From NCBI GenBank assembly GCA_028292435.1, contig JAQGMI010000169.1, positions 1 through 39,056 on the forward strand: 39,056 bases of DNA, given 5' to 3'. The notes below the pieces were generated by a model. It saw nothing but the letters and a program-made list of their open reading frames with translations, had not been told where the DNA came from and made no database searches. The translations under genes and the position numbers were made by a program. Source of the stretch: Betaproteobacteria bacterium (GTDB lineage Bacteria; Pseudomonadota; Gammaproteobacteria; Burkholderiales; SG8-41). Below, piece by piece: positions 35,089 through 39,056 of the stretch (positions within the stretch are counted from its first letter, which is position 1; the number at the start of each line of letters is the position of its first letter).

Positions 35089-35877
35089 GTGGCAAATCCC
35101 GCTTCAACGACCATCGCTATACCTGCGACTTCGGCGACGCCGCGCCATGTTGCCATCATCATGGATGGCAATGGCCGATGGGCGAAACAGCGCTTTTTGC
35201 CGCGCATCGCGGGCCATCGACGGGGCGTCGAAACCGTGCGCAGCACCGTGCGCGCTTGCGTCGAGCACGGCGTCGAATACCTGACCTTGTTTGCATTCAG
35301 CAGCGAAAACTGGCGCCGCCCGCCGGACGAGGTTTCGTTCCTGATGCAATTGTTCATCGCCGCACTTGAGCAGGAAGTCGCCAAGCTGCACGAAAACGGC
35401 GTGCGCTTTAAAGCAATCGGTGATTTGTCCCGCTTCGAGGGGCCGCTGCGGCAATTGGTTGCGGACGCTGAGAAACTGACTGCGGACAACAAGCGCCTGA
35501 CGCTCACGATCGCTGCAAATTACGGCGGCCGCTGGGATGTCATGCAGGCGGTCAGGCGCATGCTTGCGGAAAAGCCGCAACTCGCGGCGAATTTTACCGA
35601 GCAAGATCTGGCACCTTACTTGTCGGCCGCTTATGCGCCGGAGCCGGATCTATTCATTCGCACCGGCGGCGAGAAGCGCATCAGCAATTTTCTGCTGTGG
35701 CAGCTTGCGTATTCTGAACTCTATTTTACCGATACCTTGTGGCCGGACTTCGACAATGCTGCGTTCAATGCCGCGATCGCCTCATACCAGCAGCGGGAGC
35801 GTCGGTTTGGACGCACGAGCGACCAGTTGCGCGAAGACAGCGCCGCGCACGCCGCCCGGCACGCCGATGCAAGCTGA
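35089..35877 (+). CDS. uppS: Undecaprenyl diphosphate synthase
   Basis: A 262-residue cis-prenyltransferase making the C55 carrier lipid for peptidoglycan and O-antigen. The motif HVAIIMDGNGRWAKQR (20-35) holds the Mg-binding Asp26; FAFSSENWRRP, LTIAANYGGRWD, and PEPDLFIRTGGEKRISNFLLWQLAYSE (in part: FIRTGGEKRISNF) complete the active site. The start is GTG 35089. It follows frr and precedes cdsA, the typical order. The C-terminal tail (about 245-262) is short and polar. Confidence 0.97.
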   Translation: MANPASTTIAIPATSATPRHVAIIMDGNGRWAKQRFLPRIAGHRRGVETVRSTVRACVEHGVEYLTLFAFSSENWRRPPDEVSFLMQLFIAALEQEVAKLHENGVRFKAIGDLSRFEGPLRQLVADAEKLTADNKRLTLTIAANYGGRWDVMQAVRRMLAEKPQLAANFTEQDLAPYLSAAYAPEPDLFIRTGGEKRISNFLLWQLAYSELYFTDTLWPDFDNAAFNAAIASYQQRERRFGRTSDQLREDSAAHAARHADAS

Positions 35878-35901
35878 CGTTGTGCGGATAGCCGGAACCT
35901 G

Positions 35902-36705
35902 ATGCTTAAGCAGCGTCTGCTGACAGCGGCAGTCCTGATCCCGCTGTTGCTTGCGGGAATGTTTCTGCTGTCCGGATTCTGGTGGCACCTAGTGCTGCTG
36001 GTTCCATTGTCGATCGCCGCGCATGAGTGGGCGCGTCTCGCATCATTCAGCCGCAGCGGCGAAGTCATGTTTGTGCTTGCACTGCTCACCGCAGTCGCGC
36101 TCGTCTGGTGGTTTGTCGATGCGTGCGCAATGCAGCCGCTGCGAGCGGACACGCCCGCACGCATTTGTTTTGCGCTCAGCATTGCGTTCTGGGTTGTAAT
36201 CGCGCCATGCTGGTTGTGGCTCGGCATCGTGGTGCGCAACCGGATATTTCTGGCCGGCGTGGGAATCGCCGTGCTGCTGCCAACCTGGCTTGCGCTCGGA
36301 CAGCTGCAACGCGAGCCCCTGTTATTGCTGTTCCTGCTGGCTGTCGTATGGATTGCAGATACCGCCGCCTATTTTTTCGGCAAGCAGTTCGGACGCGTCA
36401 AGCTCGCGCCCAAGATCAGCCCCGGCAAAACATGGGAAGGCGTTGCCGGTGCGTTGTTGACCGTCGCAGTGTATGCTTTGATTCTGCACTTCACGCAGAT
36501 GAAGGAGCGTGATGGCACTTTTATCATCACGGCATTCTTGAGCATGGCGATCTTCAGCATTGCAGGCGATCTGTTCGAGTCGTGGTTGAAGCGCTGCGCC
36601 GGCGTCAAAGATAGCGGTTCAGTATTGCCAGGTCATGGCGGCATGCTTGATCGCATCGACGGCGTGATGGCGGCGCTGCCGCTCGGCGCCCTGATTTTCC
36701 TATGA
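35902..36705 (+). CDS. cdsA: Phosphatidate cytidylyltransferase
   Basis: A 267-residue inner-membrane enzyme with about eight membrane helices that makes CDP-diacylglycerol, the precursor of all phospholipids. The signature is DTAAYFFGKQFGR (153-165) followed by ISPGKTWEGVAGA (172-184), then GDLFESWLKR and KDSGSVLPGHGGMLDRIDG (236-254), which carries the catalytic Asp residues. The last bases ATGA are shared with the start of dxr, so the two are translationally coupled. Confidence 0.97.
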   Translation: MLKQRLLTAAVLIPLLLAGMFLLSGFWWHLVLLVPLSIAAHEWARLASFSRSGEVMFVLALLTAVALVWWFVDACAMQPLRADTPARICFALSIAFWVVIAPCWLWLGIVVRNRIFLAGVGIAVLLPTWLALGQLQREPLLLLFLLAVVWIADTAAYFFGKQFGRVKLAPKISPGKTWEGVAGALLTVAVYALILHFTQMKERDGTFIITAFLSMAIFSIAGDLFESWLKRCAGVKDSGSVLPGHGGMLDRIDGVMAALPLGALIFL

Positions 36706-37925
36706 GCAATCCGCGGCGTCTTGCGATTCTCGGCTCTACCGGCAGCATCGGCGTGAGCACGCTCGATGTTGTCGCGCGTCATCCCGACCGATTCCAGATC
36801 GTCGCGCTCTCCGCACACCGTCAGGTCGATGCGCTTGTTCGCCAGTGCGCGGCATTTAAACCGCGTTATGCAGTGATCGGCAGCGCTGCGGACGCGAAAA
36901 TTCTCGCAGCTAAAGTCAACCAGGCCGGTCTCGCCGTCGAAGTGCTGCATGGTGAGCAAGCACTGGAAACGATTGCGAGCCTGCCGGAAGTTGACACCGT
37001 CATGGCGGCAATCGTCGGCATCGCCGGCCTGCGGGCCAGTTATGCGGCGGTCAGCGCCGGCAAGCGCGTGTTGCTCGCCAACAAGGAAGCGCTGGTCACG
37101 GCGGGGCCCGTTTTCATGGCGGCCGTGCAGGCAAACGGCGCAACGCTGCTGCCGATCGACAGCGAGCACAACGCGGTGTTTCAGGCATTGCCGCGCAGCT
37201 TCGCGGGCGACCTTACTGCATCGGGCGTGCGCAAAATTGTTTTGACTGCGTCCGGCGGTCCGTTTCGCGATCTGCCCCTCGATCGACTGCATAACGTCAC
37301 GCCCGATCAGGCGTGCGCGCATCCGAATTGGGTCATGGGCCGTAAAATTTCGGTCGACTCAGCAACCATGATGAACAAAGGGCTTGAGGTCATCGAAGCA
37401 AGCTGGCTGTTTAACGCCGAGGAAAGCCGGATTAAAGTCGTGATCCATCCGGAGAGCGTGATTCACTCACTGGTTGAATATGTCGACGGCTCGCTGCTCG
37501 CCCAGCTCGGCAATCCCGACATGCGGACACCGATCGCATACGCGCTGGGCTTTCCCGATCGCATCGAGGCTGGCGTCGAAAGTCTTGATCTCGCGGCGTT
37601 GAGCCGGCTCAATTTCTCGGAGCCCGACGTTGCCAGATTTCCCTGTCTCGAACTCGCGCGCGTCGCGTTGCGCCAGGGCGCCAGTGCGCCGACCGTGTTG
37701 AATGCGGCGAACGAGGTCGCAGTTGCCGCGTTTCTCGCGTCTCAACTGGGATTCAACAAAATTTCGGAATTGATCGAGCATGCGCTGGCGAACGTACCGC
37801 TTACGCCGTTAAATACCATTGAAGACGTCTTCGCTGCCGATCGCGCAGCGCGCGAATGCTCGCAGGCATTTCTCGCGCGCAAGCCGTCAACCATTGCATC
37901 GAGACCGATACAGGTGTCGGTCTAG
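36702..37925 (+). CDS. dxr: 1-deoxy-D-xylulose 5-phosphate reductoisomerase
   Basis: A 407-residue enzyme of the methylerythritol phosphate route to isoprenoids, converting DXP to MEP with NADPH. The nucleotide loop GSTGSIG is at 11-17, ANKEALV at about 126-132, and the metal-binding Asp153 and Glu155 in LPIDSEHNAVFQ; TASGGPFRD and MGRKISVDSATMMNKGLEVIEA are diagnostic. It overlaps cdsA by four bases. Together with uppS it provides isoprenoid carrier lipid for the cell wall, and rseP follows. Confidence 0.98.
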   Translation: MSNPRRLAILGSTGSIGVSTLDVVARHPDRFQIVALSAHRQVDALVRQCAAFKPRYAVIGSAADAKILAAKVNQAGLAVEVLHGEQALETIASLPEVDTVMAAIVGIAGLRASYAAVSAGKRVLLANKEALVTAGPVFMAAVQANGATLLPIDSEHNAVFQALPRSFAGDLTASGVRKIVLTASGGPFRDLPLDRLHNVTPDQACAHPNWVMGRKISVDSATMMNKGLEVIEASWLFNAEESRIKVVIHPESVIHSLVEYVDGSLLAQLGNPDMRTPIAYALGFPDRIEAGVESLDLAALSRLNFSEPDVARFPCLELARVALRQGASAPTVLNAANEVAVAAFLASQLGFNKISELIEHALANVPLTPLNTIEDVFAADRAARECSQAFLARKPSTIASRPIQVSV

Positions 37926-37940
37926 TTTTCTGGAGTCATG

Positions 37941-39056
37941 ATGAGTTTCCTTATCACCATTGTTGCGTTTGCAGTCGCGCTGGGTTCGCTCGTAGTCGTG
38001 CATGAGTTTGGCCATTATTTGGCGGCGCGCTGGTGCAACGTCAAAGTGTTGCGCTTTTCAGTCGGCTTCGGCCGAGTGCTCGCGAGCCGCCGCCGCGGCC
38101 CTGATCAGACAGAATGGGCGATCGCAGCGTTCCCGCTCGGCGGCTACGTCAAGATGCTCGACGAGCGGGAAGGTGACGTTGCGCCGGAGGACCTGCCGCG
38201 CGCATTTAACCGTCAATCGGTTGCGCGCCGTTTCTTTATCGTGGTCGCCGGTCCGGTCGCGAATTTTCTGCTCGCGATCGGTTTGTACTGGCTGATTTTC
38301 ATGCACGGCGTGCCCGGGCTCAAACCCGTGATCGGCGGCGTCGTCGCCGGTTCACCCGCGGCACAGGCGCAGTTCGAGATCGGCGATATCATTCTTAAAA
38401 TCGGCCCGGAAACGGTGACGACCTGGCAGGACGCGCGGTGGCTCATGCTCAAGCAGGCGGTCGATCGCGCAAGTAACGTCGGCGTGGAAGTGCAAAACGA
38501 GCGCGCGGAAATTCATTCCCGCAAACTCGACATGTCGACACTGATGCCGGCCGATCTCGATGGCGACTTTTTAAACATTCTTGGATTCTCGCGCCAGCAG
38601 CCGCCGTTACCGCCGGTGATTGGACGCGTGATGGCGGGGGGGGCGGCGGAGCGCGCCGGCATCATGCCCGGCGATGAAGTGCTGGCAATTAACGGCACGC
38701 CGGTAAAACGCTGGGACGAGGTGGTCAGCGGGATCGGCGCCAATCCTGCGCGTGAAGTCGCGCTCGATGTCAAGCGCGGTGATGTACGTCAGCAGATCAA
38801 AATCACGCCGGACCCCGTCGTGGACAAATCGGGCCGCATCGGCCGTATCGGCGTAGCGGTGCGTATCGACGCTGATGCAATGCGTCAATACATGGTTGAA
38901 GTCCGCTATACGCCTTGGGTCAGCATCGTCAAGGCACTCGAGCGCACTTGGGACACGTCGATATTCAGCTTGCGCATGCTCGGCAAAATGATCGTCGGCG
39001 AAGTGTCGCTCAAGAATTTGAGCGGGCCGATTACGATTGCCGATTATGCGGGGCAG
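37941..39056 (+). CDS. rseP: Site-2 protease RseP (3' end outside window)
   Basis: The first 372 codons of an inner-membrane intramembrane metalloprotease; the frame is open to the end of the window. His21, Glu22 and His25 in VVVHEFGHYLAAR form the zinc site in the first membrane helix. FPLGGYVKMLDE and FNRQSVARRFFIVVAGPVANF are typical, followed by two periplasmic PDZ domains (about 115-200 and 210-300). The second zinc motif (LDGG) would lie beyond the end. ATG 37941 is preferred over ATG 37938 because TGGAG (37931-37935) then sits five bases upstream. RseP cleaves anti-sigma factor RseA in the sigma-E envelope stress response and clears signal peptides. A G8 tract (38636-38643) is in frame. 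Confidence 0.97.
   Translation, partial: MSFLITIVAFAVALGSLVVVHEFGHYLAARWCNVKVLRFSVGFGRVLASRRRGPDQTEWAIAAFPLGGYVKMLDEREGDVAPEDLPRAFNRQSVARRFFIVVAGPVANFLLAIGLYWLIFMHGVPGLKPVIGGVVAGSPAAQAQFEIGDIILKIGPETVTTWQDARWLMLKQAVDRASNVGVEVQNERAEIHSRKLDMSTLMPADLDGDFLNILGFSRQQPPLPPVIGRVMAGGAAERAGIMPGDEVLAINGTPVKRWDEVVSGIGANPAREVALDVKRGDVRQQIKITPDPVVDKSGRIGRIGVAVRIDADAMRQYMVEVRYTPWVSIVKALERTWDTSIFSLRMLGKMIVGEVSLKNLSGPITIADYAGQ

Overview
The window looks like a chromosomal segment of a betaproteobacterium. This rests on gene content and order read from the sequence, not on a database search. The blocks ffs-(insert)-dnaX-ybaB-recR, smc-zipA-ligA-galU, glnD-map/rpsB-tsf-pyrH-frr-uppS-cdsA-dxr-rseP and dapC-dapD, together with high GC and CcrB/CrbS-type SLC5 sensor kinases, fit that class best. 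The DNA is almost fully coding: no gap without a gene or RNA exceeds 300 bases. I see no insertion sequence, prophage, CRISPR array or integrase, so this is mostly core genome with a few less ordinary inserts.

Layout. 1-536: 3' end of a propionyl-CoA synthetase gene. 622-1608: a stand-alone radical SAM/SPASM-like protein. 1690-1781: tRNA-Ser(GGA). 1859-2530: an orphan OmpR-type response regulator. 2507-7968 (minus strand): acetyl-CoA synthetase, a 66-residue two-helix membrane protein, a transporter-fused histidine kinase and a receiver-only response regulator. 8189-8284: 4.5S SRP RNA. 8350-12565 (plus): a PagL-like outer-membrane lipid A deacylase, dnaX with a probable programmed frameshift, ybaB, recR and rluB. 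12429-17537 (minus): prmB, pilU, an unknown protein paired with pilU, dapD and dapC. 17584-18868: a DMT-family permease and, convergent to it, queF. 18946-28290 (plus): smc, zipA, ligA, galU, a hypoxanthine-type phosphoribosyltransferase, a methylthioinosine-type phosphorylase and peptide deformylase. 28294-31714 (minus): glnD and map. 31835-39056 (plus): rpsB with promoter and structured leader, a strong terminator, tsf, pyrH, frr, uppS, cdsA, dxr and the start of rseP.

How the genes work together. Many products serve translation (S2, EF-Ts, RRF, PDF, MetAP, PrmB, RluB, QueF, SRP RNA, tRNA-Ser), DNA replication, repair and segregation (DnaX, RecR, Smc, LigA, YbaB), cell division (ZipA) and envelope building (UppS, CdsA, Dxr, RseP, DapC/D, GalU, PagL-like). 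The most system-like clusters are the acs/SLC5-kinase/receiver group, which may be an acetate- or carbon-sensing relay lacking a DNA-binding output, the unknown protein coupled to pilU, and the hpt-mtnP pair, which would recycle hypoxanthine from methylthioinosine. The clearest regulatory signals are the A9G slippery site in dnaX and the rpsB promoter/leader/terminator set.
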